A stretch of 50,881 nucleotides of DNA. It comes from DASPTT01 sp035623275 (GTDB lineage Bacteria > Actinomycetota > Acidimicrobiia > Acidimicrobiales > UBA8190). Below the pieces are notes generated by a model, which saw only the letters and a list, made by a program, of their open reading frames with translations, did no database searches and was not told the DNA's origin. The stretch is taken from positions 1 to 50,881 of the forward strand of contig DASPTT010000106.1 in assembly GCA_035623275.1 (NCBI GenBank), read 5' to 3'. The position numbers and the translations under genes are program-made. Shown in pieces: positions 7,947 to 16,016 of the stretch (its first letter is position 1; every line of letters starts with the position of its first letter).

Positions 7947-8865
7947 AGTCCAGCCAGTCCTTGTAGCGGTCGACCTCGCCGCGCACGGCGGCGAAGTACG
8001 TCTCCTGGATCTGCTTGGTGATGGGCCCCGGCCGCCCCTCGCCCACGGTGCGGTCGTCCACCTCGCGGATGGGCACGACCTCGGCGGCGGTCCCGGTGAG
8101 GAAGGCCTCGTCCGCCGTGTAGAGGTCGGTGCGGATGAGGGCTTCGTGGGCGACCTCGTAGCCGAGGTCGCTGGCGATCGTCTCCACCGAGTGCTGGGTG
8201 ATGCCCTCGAGCGCGCCCGCCTCGGACGTGGGCGGGGTGACGACGCGCCCGTTCTTCACCACGAAGATGTTCTCGCCCGTGCACTCCGACACGTTGCCGC
8301 GCGGGTCGAGCAGCAGCGCCTCGTCGTAGCCGGCCTTGAGCGCCTCGACCTTCGCCAGCGACGAGTTCACGTACATGCCGGTCCCCTTGGCCGCCGTCGG
8401 GACAGCGTTGGGGTCGTGACGCCGCCACGAGGAGACCTTCAGGCGGATCCCGTTGGCCACGCCCTCGTCGCCCAGGTACGTGCCCCAGGGCCAGGCGGCG
8501 ATGGCGACGCTGACCGGGCACGGCAGCGGGTTGAGCCCCATCTCCCCGTAGCCGAGGAAGGCGATGGGACGGATGTAGCACCCGTCGTCGAGCCCGTTCT
8601 CCCGCACCACGGCCTTGGTGGCCGCCACCAGGTCGTCGCGGCCGTAGGGGACGTCGATCATGAACACCTTGGCCGAGGCCAACAGCCGGTTGACGTGGTC
8701 GGTGAGGCGGAACACGGCGACGCCGCGGGCCGTGCCGTAGGCGCGGATGCCCTCGAACACGCCGGACCCGTAGTGCAGGGAGTGGGTGAGCACGTGCACG
8801 CGGGCCTGGTCCCAGTCGACGAGCTCGCCATCGAGCCAGATCTTCTCGGTCGGGGTGATGGGCAC
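7936..8865 (-). CDS. ilvE: Branched-chain amino acid aminotransferase
   Basis: 309 residues, fold-type IV PLP enzyme catalysing the last step to Ile, Val and Leu with glutamate as donor. Diagnostic features are HSLHYGSGVFEGIRAY near residue 28-43, RPIAFLGYGEMGLNP, the PLP lysine Lys160 in AAKGTGMY, and the phosphate-binding EGITQHSVETI near 220-230. Length is normal for bacterial class I IlvE. The GTG start lies 3 nt after the leuB stop and the 3' end overlaps cimA, so all three are coupled. Confidence 0.95.
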   Translation of the reverse strand: MPITPTEKIWLDGELVDWDQARVHVLTHSLHYGSGVFEGIRAYGTARGVAVFRLTDHVNRLLASAKVFMIDVPYGRDDLVAATKAVVRENGLDDGCYIRPIAFLGYGEMGLNPLPCPVSVAIAAWPWGTYLGDEGVANGIRLKVSSWRRHDPNAVPTAAKGTGMYVNSSLAKVEALKAGYDEALLLDPRGNVSECTGENIFVVKNGRVVTPPTSEAGALEGITQHSVETIASDLGYEVAHEALIRTDLYTADEAFLTGTAAEVVPIREVDDRTVGEGRPGPITKQIQETYFAAVRGEVDRYKDWLDYVE

Positions 8866-8868
8866 GGG

Positions 8869-9903
8869 CTAGAGCCTTTCTGCGATGGCGTCGCCGACGG
8901 CGACCGTTGACGGGAAGGACCTGCCGGCGGGGTGCTCCGCCAGATAGGTGTGGACGGCCTTCTGGACGCGCTCGGCCGCGTCGTGCTCGCCGAGGTAGTC
9001 GAGCATGAGCGCGGCGGAGCTGATGGCGGCCAGGGGGTTGGCCTTGCCGGTGCCGGCGATGTCGTGCGCCGCGCCGTGGACCGGCTCGAACATCGACGGC
9101 CCCGTGCGGGCCGGGTTGAGGTTGGCCGACGCGGCGAAGCCGATCCCCCCCGCCACGGCCCCGGCCAGGTCGGTGAGGATGTCGCCGAAGAGGTTGTCGG
9201 TCACGATCACGTCGTAGCGCGCGGCCTGCTCGACGAGGTAGATGCACGCCGCGTCGACATGGTTGTAGTCCACGGCCACGCCCGGGAACTCCGGCGCGAC
9301 CTCGTCGACCGTGCGCTGCCAGAGGTCGCCGGCGAAGGTGAGGACGTTGGTCTTGTGCACCAGGGTCAGCCGCCGCCGCGGGCGCCCGGCGGCCAGCTCG
9401 AAGGCGTAGCGCACGCAGCGCTCGACCCCCATCCGGGTGTTCACCGAGCCCTGGGTGGCCACCTCGTGCGGCGTCCCTTTGCGCAGGAACCCCCCCTCCC
9501 CGGCGTACGTGCCCTCGGTGTTCTCCCGCACGACGACGAAGTCGCACTCGGGCGAGACGCTCCCCGGCGTGCCCACGAAGGGGCGGTGGTTGACGTAGAG
9601 GTCGAGCTCGAAGCGCAGCCGCAGGAGCAGCCCACGCTCGAGGAGGCCGGGCGGCACCTCGGTCGACCCCACCGGCGGGCCGACGGCACCGAGGAGGATG
9701 GCGTCGAAGCCCCGCAGGGTCTCGAGGGTGGCGTCGGCCAGGACCTCGCCGCTGGCCAGGTAATGGGCCGCCCCGAGCTCGAAGGGCGTGTCGTCGAGGG
9801 CCACCCCGGCGGCATCCACGACCTTGAGGGCCTCGGCCAGGACCTCGGGGCCGATGCCGTCGCCGCCGATGACGGCCACCCGGTGGGTCGCTCCCTGGCT
9901 CAC
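8869..9903 (-). CDS. leuB: 3-isopropylmalate dehydrogenase
   Basis: 344 residues, NAD-dependent oxidative decarboxylation of 3-isopropylmalate, and of 3-methylmalate in the citramalate route. N-terminal VAVIGGDGIGPEV, the RFELDLYVNHRP substrate-binding arginines, VRENTEGTYAGE, the metal-binding DNLFGDILTDLAGA and GSVNTR/HGAAHDIAG cofactor motifs are all present. The GTG at 9903 was chosen because GAGAGGAG precedes it; the frame is open further upstream but would run into the attenuator. First structural gene of leuB-ilvE-cimA; upstream is an Ile-rich leader peptide and terminator. Confidence 0.95.
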   Translation of the reverse strand: MSQGATHRVAVIGGDGIGPEVLAEALKVVDAAGVALDDTPFELGAAHYLASGEVLADATLETLRGFDAILLGAVGPPVGSTEVPPGLLERGLLLRLRFELDLYVNHRPFVGTPGSVSPECDFVVVRENTEGTYAGEGGFLRKGTPHEVATQGSVNTRMGVERCVRYAFELAAGRPRRRLTLVHKTNVLTFAGDLWQRTVDEVAPEFPGVAVDYNHVDAACIYLVEQAARYDVIVTDNLFGDILTDLAGAVAGGIGFAASANLNPARTGPSMFEPVHGAAHDIAGTGKANPLAAISSAALMLDYLGEHDAAERVQKAVHTYLAEHPAGRSFPSTVAVGDAIAERL

Positions 9904-9983
9904 GCTCGCTCCTCTCGCACCTGCTCGTCCTCTCCGTCCTGGGTCCACGGCCGGCCCTGCGTCCCCGCCCCGATTCTCGCCCG

Positions 9984-10014
9984 AAAATGAAAAACCGCCC
10001 ACGATCGTGGACGG
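9984..10014 (-). terminator. leuB attenuator terminator
   Basis: On the minus strand a near-perfect 10-bp-arm palindrome (9995-10014, centre ACGATCGT) is followed at once by GGTTTTTCATTTT, a strong intrinsic terminator. It lies between the leader peptide and leuB. A separate 24-nt perfect palindrome (10022-10045) begins immediately after the leader stop codon and could be the pause or alternative hairpin; the exact switch would need folding. Confidence 0.8.
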
Positions 10015-10044
10015 TCGACGAGGCGCACACCGGCCGGTGTGCGC

Positions 10045-10086
10045 CTACACGATGATGATGATGACGAAGCTCGGGGATGTCGACAT
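10045..10086 (-). CDS. leuB-ilvE-cimA leader peptide (attenuator)
   Basis: A 13-codon ORF encodes MSTSPSFVIIIIV and stops immediately before a perfect palindrome and a T-tract terminator. Four consecutive ATC Ile codons flanked by two Val codons are the expected control codons for a branched-chain attenuator: when charged tRNA-Ile or tRNA-Val is scarce the ribosome stalls and read-through into leuB follows. This matches the pathway role of the operon (Ile via citramalate). The ORF begins 9 nt after a -10-like hexamer. Too short for gene callers. Confidence 0.8.
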   Translation of the reverse strand: MSTSPSFVIIIIV

Positions 10087-10095
10087 CGGACACCC

Positions 10096-10125
10096 AGTCT
10101 CCCCCGCCCGTGACCAGGACGTCAA
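10096..10125 (-). promoter_or_regulatory. Promoter of the leuB-ilvE-cimA operon
   Basis: Minus-strand TTGACG (10125-10120), 18-bp spacer, GAGACT (10101-10096), then 9 nt to the leader ATG. The -35 is a good match to the housekeeping consensus. The geometry is shared with leuA and ilvB in this window. Confidence 0.6.
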
Positions 10126-10171
10126 CCGCGGCCGGGCCGGCGACCCCGGCCAGGGCCCATGGCCGAGCCGG

Positions 10172-10177
10172 TAGCCT
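10172..10177 (+). promoter_or_regulatory. Candidate leaderless -10 for greA
   Basis: TAGCCT ends 7 nt before the GTG of greA, the canonical distance for transcription starting at the start codon. A G-rich stretch between them could alternatively act as a weak ribosome-binding site. Confidence 0.45.
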
Positions 10178-10184
10178 GGCGGGG

Positions 10185-10655
10185 GTGACCGAGCCCGTTC
10201 ACCTCACCCCCGCCACCTACGAGCGCCTCCAGGCCGAGCTCGAGGACCTCACCACCCGCGGCCGGGTGGAGATCGCCCGGGCCATCGAAGCCGCGCGCGC
10301 GCTGGGCGACCTGTCCGAGAACGGCGACTACCACGCGGCCAAGGACAACCAGGGGAAGATGGAGGCCCGCATCCGCCAGCTCCAGGCCACCCTGAAGACG
10401 GCCATCGTGGTCGAGGACGCCGGCGGCGGCTCCGACACCGTGGCTGCAGGCACGGTGGTCGGGATCCGCTACGAGGGGGACGACGAGGTCGAGCGGTTCC
10501 TCGTGGGGTCGATCGAAGAGCGCCACGAGGAGCTGGCCGTGGTCTCGCCGGGCTCCCCGCTGGGCAAGGCCCTGCTCGGCAAGCGGGCCGGGGACGTCGT
10601 CGACTACGAGTCCCCCGGCGGCCAGCTCCGGGTGACCGTCGTGGAAGTGGGCTGA
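10185..10655 (+). CDS. greA: Transcription elongation factor GreA
   Basis: 156 residues, typical length. N-terminal coiled coil with the hallmark GDLSENGDYHAAKDNQG (acidic tip residues that enter the RNA-polymerase secondary channel and stimulate RNA cleavage in backtracked complexes), then the C-terminal FKBP-like domain with VSPGSPLGKALLGKRAGDVV. Start GTG gives the canonical LTPATYERLQAELEDL beginning. It sits 3 nt upstream of leuC and is divergent from the leuB operon across about 100 bp. Whether leuCD is transcribed with greA is likely from spacing but not shown. Confidence 0.95.
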   Translation: MTEPVHLTPATYERLQAELEDLTTRGRVEIARAIEAARALGDLSENGDYHAAKDNQGKMEARIRQLQATLKTAIVVEDAGGGSDTVAAGTVVGIRYEGDDEVERFLVGSIEERHEELAVVSPGSPLGKALLGKRAGDVVDYESPGGQLRVTVVEVG

Positions 10656-10658
10656 CCG

Positions 10659-12068
10659 ATGGGCGGCGACCCGCGCACGCTCAGCGACAAGGTGTGGGAG
10701 CGCCACGTCGTGCACCGGGCCGAGGGAGAGCCCGACCTGCTGTTCGTGGACCTCCACCTCGTCCACGAGGTGACCTCGCCCCAGGCGTTCGACGGCCTGC
10801 GGCTCGCCGGCCGGCGCGTCCGGCACCCCGAGCTCACCGTGGCCACCGCCGACCACAACGTGCCCACCACCGACGTCGACAAGCCGGTGGCCGACCCCGT
10901 GTCGGCGCGCCAGCTCGAGGTGCTGGCCGCCAATTGCGCGGCGTTCGGCATCACCTGCTTCCCCATGGGGCACGCCAACCAGGGCATCGTGCACGTGATC
11001 GGCCCCGAGCTGGGGCTGACCCTGCCGGGGATGACCGTGGTGTGCGGCGACAGCCACACCTCCACCCACGGCGCCTTCGGGGCCCTGGCCTTCGGCATCG
11101 GCACCTCGGAGGTCGAGCACGTGCTCGCCACCCAGACCATCCCGCAGCTGCGCCCCAAGACCATGGCCGTCGAGGTCACCGGTCAGGCGCCGGCCGGCGT
11201 GACCGCCAAGGACATCGTCCTGGCCGTGATCGGCCGCATCGGCACCGGTGGCGGTGCCGGCCACGTCATCGAGTACCGGGGGCCGGCCATCACCGCGCTG
11301 TCCATGGAAGGGCGAATGACCGTGTGCAACATGTCCATCGAGGCGGGCGCGCGCGCCGGGATGATCGCCCCCGACGACACGACCCTCGCCTATCTCCGAG
11401 GACGGCCGTATGCCCCTTCCGGGCGCCGGTGGGACGAGGCGGTGGCCGACTGGGCGACGCTGGTCACCGACAGGGGCGCCGCCTTCGACACCACGGTGAC
11501 CGTCGACGCGGCGGCCCTCCGGCCGCACGTGTCGTGGGGGACGAACCCGGGCCAGGTGGTGCCGATCGACGGCGCGGTCCCCGACCCCGCCGCCTTCGAC
11601 GACGCGGCCGAGCGCGAGGCGGCGGCTCGCGCCCTGGAGTACATGGGTCTGGCCGCAGGCACGCCCGTGCGCGAGATCGCGGTCGACACCGTCTTCATCG
11701 GCTCGTGCACCAACTCGCGCATCGAGGACCTGCGCGCCGCGGCGGCGGTGCTCGAGGGCCGGCACGTGCGCCCGGGCCTGCGCGCCCTGGTGGTGCCCGG
11801 GTCCCACCGGGTCAAGGCCCAGGCCGAGGCGGAGGGCCTCGACGGCGTGTTCCGCGCCGCGGGCTTCGAGTGGCGTGAGCCGGGGTGCTCGATGTGCCTG
11901 GCCATGAACCCCGACAAGCTGGCACCGGGCGAGCGGTGCGCGTCGACGTCCAACCGCAACTTCGAGGGTCGCCAGGGACGCGGCGGGCGCACCCATCTGG
12001 TGTCGCCCGAGGTGGCCGCGGCCACCGCCGTCGCCGGGCACTTCTCCACCCCGGGGGAGCTGGCGTGA
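10659..12068 (+). CDS. leuC: 3-isopropylmalate dehydratase large subunit
   Basis: 469 residues, aconitase superfamily. With LeuD it isomerises 2- to 3-isopropylmalate and also citramalate to 3-methylmalate. [4Fe-4S] ligands are Cys350 (GSCTNSR) and Cys410/Cys413 (CSMC). Early motifs DLHLVHEVTSPQAFDGLR, DHNVPT and VCGDSHTSTHGAFG are textbook. The ATG lies 3 nt after the greA stop and the stop overlaps leuD by GTGA, so LeuC and LeuD are made together. Confidence 0.96.
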   Translation: MGGDPRTLSDKVWERHVVHRAEGEPDLLFVDLHLVHEVTSPQAFDGLRLAGRRVRHPELTVATADHNVPTTDVDKPVADPVSARQLEVLAANCAAFGITCFPMGHANQGIVHVIGPELGLTLPGMTVVCGDSHTSTHGAFGALAFGIGTSEVEHVLATQTIPQLRPKTMAVEVTGQAPAGVTAKDIVLAVIGRIGTGGGAGHVIEYRGPAITALSMEGRMTVCNMSIEAGARAGMIAPDDTTLAYLRGRPYAPSGRRWDEAVADWATLVTDRGAAFDTTVTVDAAALRPHVSWGTNPGQVVPIDGAVPDPAAFDDAAEREAAARALEYMGLAAGTPVREIAVDTVFIGSCTNSRIEDLRAAAAVLEGRHVRPGLRALVVPGSHRVKAQAEAEGLDGVFRAAGFEWREPGCSMCLAMNPDKLAPGERCASTSNRNFEGRQGRGGRTHLVSPEVAAATAVAGHFSTPGELA

Positions 12069-12661
12069 ACCCGGTCCGGGTGGTGACCGGACGCGGCGTG
12101 CCCCTGGACCGCTCCGACGTCGACACCGACCAGATCATCCCCTCGGACTGGCTCAAGCGCGTCGAGCGCACCGGCTTCGGGGCCGGGCTCTTCTCCGAGT
12201 GGCGCGACGACCGCGCGTTCGTGCTCAACCGGCCCGAGTACGCGGGGGCCACCATCCTGGTGGCGGGGCCGAACTTCGGCACCGGCTCGTCGCGGGAGCA
12301 CGCGGTGTGGGCGCTGCTCGACTACGGCTTCGCGGCCGTGGTGTCGCCGCGCTTCGGCGACATCTTCCGGAACAACTGCACCAAGCAGGGGCTGCTGCCC
12401 GTGCAGGTGGACGAGGCCCTCGGGCGCGCCCTGCTCGACGCCTTGGTCGGGGACCCCGCCCTCGAGATCACCATCGACGTCGCCCGCGGCACCATCGAGG
12501 TGCCGGCCCACGGGCTGGCCGGGAACTTCCCGCTCGACGAGTTCACCCGCGAGCGCCTCCTCAACGGCTGGGACGACATCGGCCTGACCCTTCGCCACGA
12601 GGACGACATCGTCCGCTTCGAGACCTCCCGACCCGACTGGCTGCCGAGCACGACGGCCTGA
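12065..12661 (+). CDS. leuD: 3-isopropylmalate dehydratase small subunit
   Basis: 198 residues, swivelling domain of the LeuCD isomerase. Shows DVDTDQIIPSDWLKRVERTG, the substrate-contact GPNFGTGSSREHAVWAL and FRNNCTKQGLLPV. The GTG start overlaps the leuC stop by 4 nt. Length is standard. The 3' end is followed by a small GC hairpin (12670-12683). Confidence 0.95.
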   Translation: MNPVRVVTGRGVPLDRSDVDTDQIIPSDWLKRVERTGFGAGLFSEWRDDRAFVLNRPEYAGATILVAGPNFGTGSSREHAVWALLDYGFAAVVSPRFGDIFRNNCTKQGLLPVQVDEALGRALLDALVGDPALEITIDVARGTIEVPAHGLAGNFPLDEFTRERLLNGWDDIGLTLRHEDDIVRFETSRPDWLPSTTA

Positions 12662-12669
12662 CCGGCCCT

Positions 12670-12683
12670 GCCCCGTGCGGGGC
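12670..12683 (+). terminator. Small GC hairpin after leuD
   Basis: A 5-bp stem with a 4-nt loop lies 8 nt after leuD. There is no T-tract, so a terminator role is weakly supported. Confidence 0.25.
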
Positions 12684-12709
12684 CCGGGGCCCTGTGTTAG
12701 GCACGCACC

Positions 12710-13861
12710 ATGGGACTGGACCGGATCTTCAACGTGGCCGACGCCCGGCGGGTGGCCAAGCGCACGATCCCCCGCGTGGTCTTCGACTACATCGACGGGG
12801 GCGCCGAGGACGAGGTGACCATGGGGCAGAACACGGCCGCCTTCCGGTCGCTGTCCTTCCGACCCCGCATGGCGGCGATGCTCGAGGCGCCGGACCTGGC
12901 CACCACGGTCTTCGGCACGCCCCTATCGATGCCCGTGATCCTCGCCCCCTGCGGGCTCGTCCGGCTCATGCACCCCGACGGCGCCATCGGCGCCTCCCGT
13001 GCCGCGGCCGACGCGGGCATCGTGTCCGTGCTCTCCACCGTGGCCGGCACCTCGCCCGAGGACGTGGCCGAAGGGTCCAGCGGCCCGAAGTGGTTCCAGC
13101 TCTACAAGCTCGGCGACCTCGACGCGGCCGACCAATTGGTCGAGCGGGCCAAGCAGGCGGGGTACGAGGCGCTCGTCGTCACCGTCGACACCAACGTGCT
13201 CGGGCGCCGCGAGCGCGACGTGCGCCACGGGGTGAGCATCCCCCTGAAGGTCGGGGTGCGCGAGGCGATGCGCCTCGGCCCGCAGGTGCTGGCGCGCCCG
13301 AAGTGGGCCGCCGCCTACGTCCGGGCCCAGGCCGAGGCCAAGCGCGAGGGCGCCGACCGGCGCAACGTCCCCGAGATGGACCGCTCGCCCTACACCTGGG
13401 CGGACGTCGAGCACATCCGGGCCAACTGGGACGGGCCCCTGCTGGTCAAGGGCGTGCTCACGGGGGACGACGCCCGGCGAGCCGTCCAATGCGGGGCCGA
13501 GGGCGTGGTCGTGTCCAACCACGGCGGCCGCCAGCTCGAGGGCGCGCCGGCCACCGTCCGGGTCCTGCCCGAGGTCGTCGAGGCCGTGGGGTCCGAGGCC
13601 GTCGTCCTCCTCGACGGCGGCGTGCGCCGCGGCGGCGACGTGGTCAAGGCCGTCGCCCTGGGCGCCCAGGCCGTGCTGATCGGCCGGGCGTACCTCTACG
13701 GACTGGCGGTCGCAGGGCAGGCCGGCGTGGCTCACGTCCTCGACATCCTTCGCACGGAGACGGCCCGGACCATGGCTCTCATGGGGTGCCCGTCGGTGTC
13801 CGCCTTGGACCGCACCTGGATCCAGGCCGAGCCCGAGGTGGGCAAGGCCGTGCCGAGCTGA
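12710..13861 (+). CDS. FMN-dependent 2-hydroxy-acid oxidase/dehydrogenase
   Basis: 383 residues, whole-length member of the LldD/glycolate oxidase family. Flavin and active-site motifs: FDYIDGGAEDE near residue 25, ILAPCGLVRLMHPDG, WFQLYKLGD, TVDTNVLGRRERD, LLVKGVLTGDDA, and the catalytic SNHGGRQL with His271 and Arg274, then LLDGGVRRGGDVVKA. It oxidises an (S)-2-hydroxy acid such as lactate, or a mycofactocin-type substrate (MftD is a close relative); no mycofactocin genes are seen here, so lactate-like substrates are the default guess. A TAGGCA 6 nt before the ATG may be a weak leaderless -10. Confidence 0.88.
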   Translation: MGLDRIFNVADARRVAKRTIPRVVFDYIDGGAEDEVTMGQNTAAFRSLSFRPRMAAMLEAPDLATTVFGTPLSMPVILAPCGLVRLMHPDGAIGASRAAADAGIVSVLSTVAGTSPEDVAEGSSGPKWFQLYKLGDLDAADQLVERAKQAGYEALVVTVDTNVLGRRERDVRHGVSIPLKVGVREAMRLGPQVLARPKWAAAYVRAQAEAKREGADRRNVPEMDRSPYTWADVEHIRANWDGPLLVKGVLTGDDARRAVQCGAEGVVVSNHGGRQLEGAPATVRVLPEVVEAVGSEAVVLLDGGVRRGGDVVKAVALGAQAVLIGRAYLYGLAVAGQAGVAHVLDILRTETARTMALMGCPSVSALDRTWIQAEPEVGKAVPS

Positions 13862-13917
13862 GCACCCGGCCGGCCCCCGGCTCGCACCGAGCGGGATCGC
13901 CCACCCCCGAGCAGGGA

Positions 13918-15498
13918 TCAGGGCCCGATCTCGACCTCGCGCCGCTCGTTGCGGGCGCGGATCCGCACCAGCCGGTTGACCGCGGCCAGAAAGGCGCGCG
14001 CTGAGGCCTCGACCACGTCGGTGGACACCCCGCGGCCGGAGACCTTGATCCCACCTGACTCGAGCTGGACGACGACGTCACCAAGCGCGTCGATACCGCC
14101 GGTGACCGACGACACGTTGAAGCCGATGAGCGTGCCTTCGACGCCGGTCGCCTGCCGGATGGCCGTGCAGGCGGCGTCGATCATGCCGTTGCCCTCCGCG
14201 GACGCCTCGACCTTGTCGCCGCCCCGGCTGACCACGACGCGGGCCCGGGGCATCCCCACCGTGCCGCCGGAGACCTCGAGCGCCTCGAGCTGGTAGCCCT
14301 CCACGAGGTCGTGGCCGAGCTCTTCGGCCACGATCGCCTCGATGTCGGCTTCCGTGATCTCCACCTTGCGGTCGGCCAGCTCCTTGAACCGGGTGAAGGC
14401 CTGGTTCAGGGCATCGCCCTGGACGTGGATGCCCATCTTCTCCAGCGAGTCGGCGAAGGCATGGCGGCCCGAGTGCTTGCCGAGCACGATCTGACGGCCC
14501 ACCTGGCCGACCGTGGCGGCGTCGATGATCTCGTAGGTCGAGCGGTCGGCCAGCACGCCGTGCTGGTGGATGCCCGACTCGTGCGCGAAGGCGTTGCGTC
14601 CGACGACGGCCTTGTTGTACTGGACGGGGTAGCCGGTCAGCCGCGACACCAGCCGCGAGGCACGGGCGAGCTCCTCGGTGCGCACGGTCGTGGCCACGCC
14701 GGGGAACTGGTCGGGGCGGATCTTGAGCGCCATCACGACCTCCTCGAGCGCGGCGTTCCCGGCGCGCTCGCCGAGGCCGTTCACGCACACCTCGACCTGG
14801 CGCGCCCCCGCCTGCACGCCCGCCAGCGTGTTGGCGGTGGCCAGTCCCAGGTCGTTGTGGCAGTGCGTGGAGAGCACGTAGTCGCCGGGGACCTGCCGCC
14901 GGATGTGCTGGATGAGGGCGCCGAAGTCCCAGGGGATCCCGTAGCCGACGGTGTCGGGGATGTTCAGCGTGGTCGCCCCCGCCTCCACGGCGGCCGCCAG
15001 CACCTCGAGCATGAAGTCCAGCGGCGTGCGCGTGGCGTCTTGCGGGCTGAACTCCACGTCTGCGGTGTGCTCGCGCGCCCGCGCCACCCCCGCGCGCGTC
15101 TCGGTCAGCACCTGTGCCTGGGACATCTTGAGCATGTGCTCCATGTGCTGCGGGCTGGTCGAGATGAAGACGTGGATGCGTGCCCGCGCCGCGTCGCGCA
15201 GGGCCTCCCAGCACCGGTCGACGTCGGAGAGGTGCGTGCGCGACAGGCCGCAGATGGCCGGGGCGTCGGCCGCGGTCCCCACCGTCCGGGCGATGGCCTG
15301 GACGGCCTCGAAGTCGCCCACGCTGGCCACGGGGAACCCGGCCTCGACGTAGTCGACGCCCACCCGGGCGAGCTGCTCCGCGATCTCGAGCTTCTCGGCC
15401 GCGTCGAGGGAGATGCCCGGCGACTGCTCGCCGTCGCGGAGCGTGGTGTCGAACACCACCAGGTGCCCGGTGTCGGTGTGCTTGTCGTGCTCGCTCAT
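13918..15498 (-). CDS. leuA: 2-isopropylmalate synthase
   Basis: 526 residues, the shorter LeuA form. Condenses 2-ketoisovalerate and acetyl-CoA, the committed leucine step. VVFDTTLRDGEQSPGISL opens the TIM barrel; THCHNDLGLATANTLAG carries the metal-binding HxH and the NGLGERAGNAALEEVVMAL segment is diagnostic. HESGIHQHGVL and the C-terminal regulatory domain (GGTVGMPRARVVVS) where leucine binds are intact. It ends convergently with the hydroxy-acid oxidase. Upstream (15591-15726) are promoter, Leu-rich leader and terminator, so expression is probably attenuated by charged tRNA-Leu. Confidence 0.96.
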   Translation of the reverse strand: MSEHDKHTDTGHLVVFDTTLRDGEQSPGISLDAAEKLEIAEQLARVGVDYVEAGFPVASVGDFEAVQAIARTVGTAADAPAICGLSRTHLSDVDRCWEALRDAARARIHVFISTSPQHMEHMLKMSQAQVLTETRAGVARAREHTADVEFSPQDATRTPLDFMLEVLAAAVEAGATTLNIPDTVGYGIPWDFGALIQHIRRQVPGDYVLSTHCHNDLGLATANTLAGVQAGARQVEVCVNGLGERAGNAALEEVVMALKIRPDQFPGVATTVRTEELARASRLVSRLTGYPVQYNKAVVGRNAFAHESGIHQHGVLADRSTYEIIDAATVGQVGRQIVLGKHSGRHAFADSLEKMGIHVQGDALNQAFTRFKELADRKVEITEADIEAIVAEELGHDLVEGYQLEALEVSGGTVGMPRARVVVSRGGDKVEASAEGNGMIDAACTAIRQATGVEGTLIGFNVSSVTGGIDALGDVVVQLESGGIKVSGRGVSTDVVEASARAFLAAVNRLVRIRARNERREVEIGP

Positions 15499-15590
15499 CT
15501 CGTTCCCCGTCTCTCGTCCACGCGGTCGTCCGCCTCACGTGCTCCAGCGCCGGGCACCGTGCCCACCGCTGCGCACACCTCACCGGCCCA

Positions 15591-15623
15591 ACAGAAAGCC
15601 CCCTGGCCAGAGGCGCAGGGGGC
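15591..15623 (-). terminator. leuA attenuator terminator
   Basis: Minus-strand stem GCCCCCT/AGGGGGC (arms at 15617-15623 and 15598-15604) followed by TTTCTGTT. A second hairpin (arms 15644-15651/15628-15635, GGCGAGCG/CGCTCGCC) lies between it and the leader stop codon and may be the pause or competing structure. Confidence 0.75.
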
Positions 15624-15652
15624 GATCGGCGAGCGCGATGGGGCGCTCGCCG

Positions 15653-15688
15653 TCAGGTAAGCAGGAGGCCGATCAGCTGCAGCCGCAT
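15653..15688 (-). CDS. leuA leader peptide (attenuator)
   Basis: An 11-codon ORF encodes MRLQLIGLLLT: five Leu codons, three of them in a row (CTC CTG CTT). It is followed by two hairpins, the second a terminator, before leuA. This is the standard architecture of leucine attenuation, in which ribosome stalling at Leu codons permits read-through. Its ATG lies 9 nt after a -10-like GAGCAT, and GGGTGG is the only SD-like sequence. Confidence 0.78.
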   Translation of the reverse strand: MRLQLIGLLLT

Positions 15689-15697
15689 GATCCACCC

Positions 15698-15726
15698 ATG
15701 CTCGCGGACGCGGGCCCTGTGGTCAA
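15698..15726 (-). promoter_or_regulatory. leuA promoter
   Basis: Minus-strand TTGACC (15726-15721), 17-bp spacer, GAGCAT (15703-15698), 9 nt to the leader ATG. Good -35, weak -10; geometry matches the ilvB and leuB promoters. Confidence 0.6.
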
Positions 15727-15760
15727 GGGCCCGGCCCGGGGGCGGCCCACCGCTCGCCGT

Positions 15761-15769
15761 TGCTACGCT
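15761..15769 (+). promoter_or_regulatory. Extended -10 promoter for the Prx/chorismate mutase/RidA group
   Basis: TGCTACGCT is an extended -10 (TGn-TAnnnT) about 33 nt before the GTG at 15802. No clear -35, as is common with extended -10 promoters. Confidence 0.4.
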
Positions 15770-15801
15770 CGCCGCGTCCGTTCCCGACCGGAGGTGGAGC
15801 C

Positions 15802-16005
15802 GTGCGACGAGCCCTCACCACGCTGGTGCGCCGCCTGGTCCGCATGGCCGTGACCGCGGCGGTCATCGCCGCGGCCGGCGCCGCACTCCGGGCTCTCATC
15901 GGGCGCCTGTCGGGCGAGCCGGGGACGCCGGGGATCCGCACGGGCAGCTTCGACACCTTCCCGCCGGTCCCCACCGCACCCGGCGCCGGCAACGGCGCCG
16001 GGTGA
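15802..16005 (+). CDS. Small membrane protein, hypothetical
   Basis: 67 residues from a GTG preceded by GGAGGTGG at ideal spacing. A basic N-terminus (RRALTTLVRRLVR) precedes one hydrophobic helix (MAVTAAVIAAAGAALRALI), then a Gly/Pro-rich tail on what should be the outer face or cytoplasm. No family recognised. It leads directly into the peroxiredoxin gene, whose alternative GTG overlaps this stop. Confidence 0.6.
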   Translation: MRRALTTLVRRLVRMAVTAAVIAAAGAALRALIGRLSGEPGTPGIRTGSFDTFPPVPTAPGAGNGAG

Positions 16006-16016
16006 GGCACGCGGCC

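Noticed and set aside
10122..12041. Long minus-strand frame across greA and leuC
   Set aside because: Low-complexity composition and direct opposition to two certain genes.
15673..15699. Overlapping micro-ORF MGGSCGCS near the leuA leader
   Set aside because: Its ATG lies inside the -10 hexamer of the leuA promoter, so the predicted transcript would not include it.
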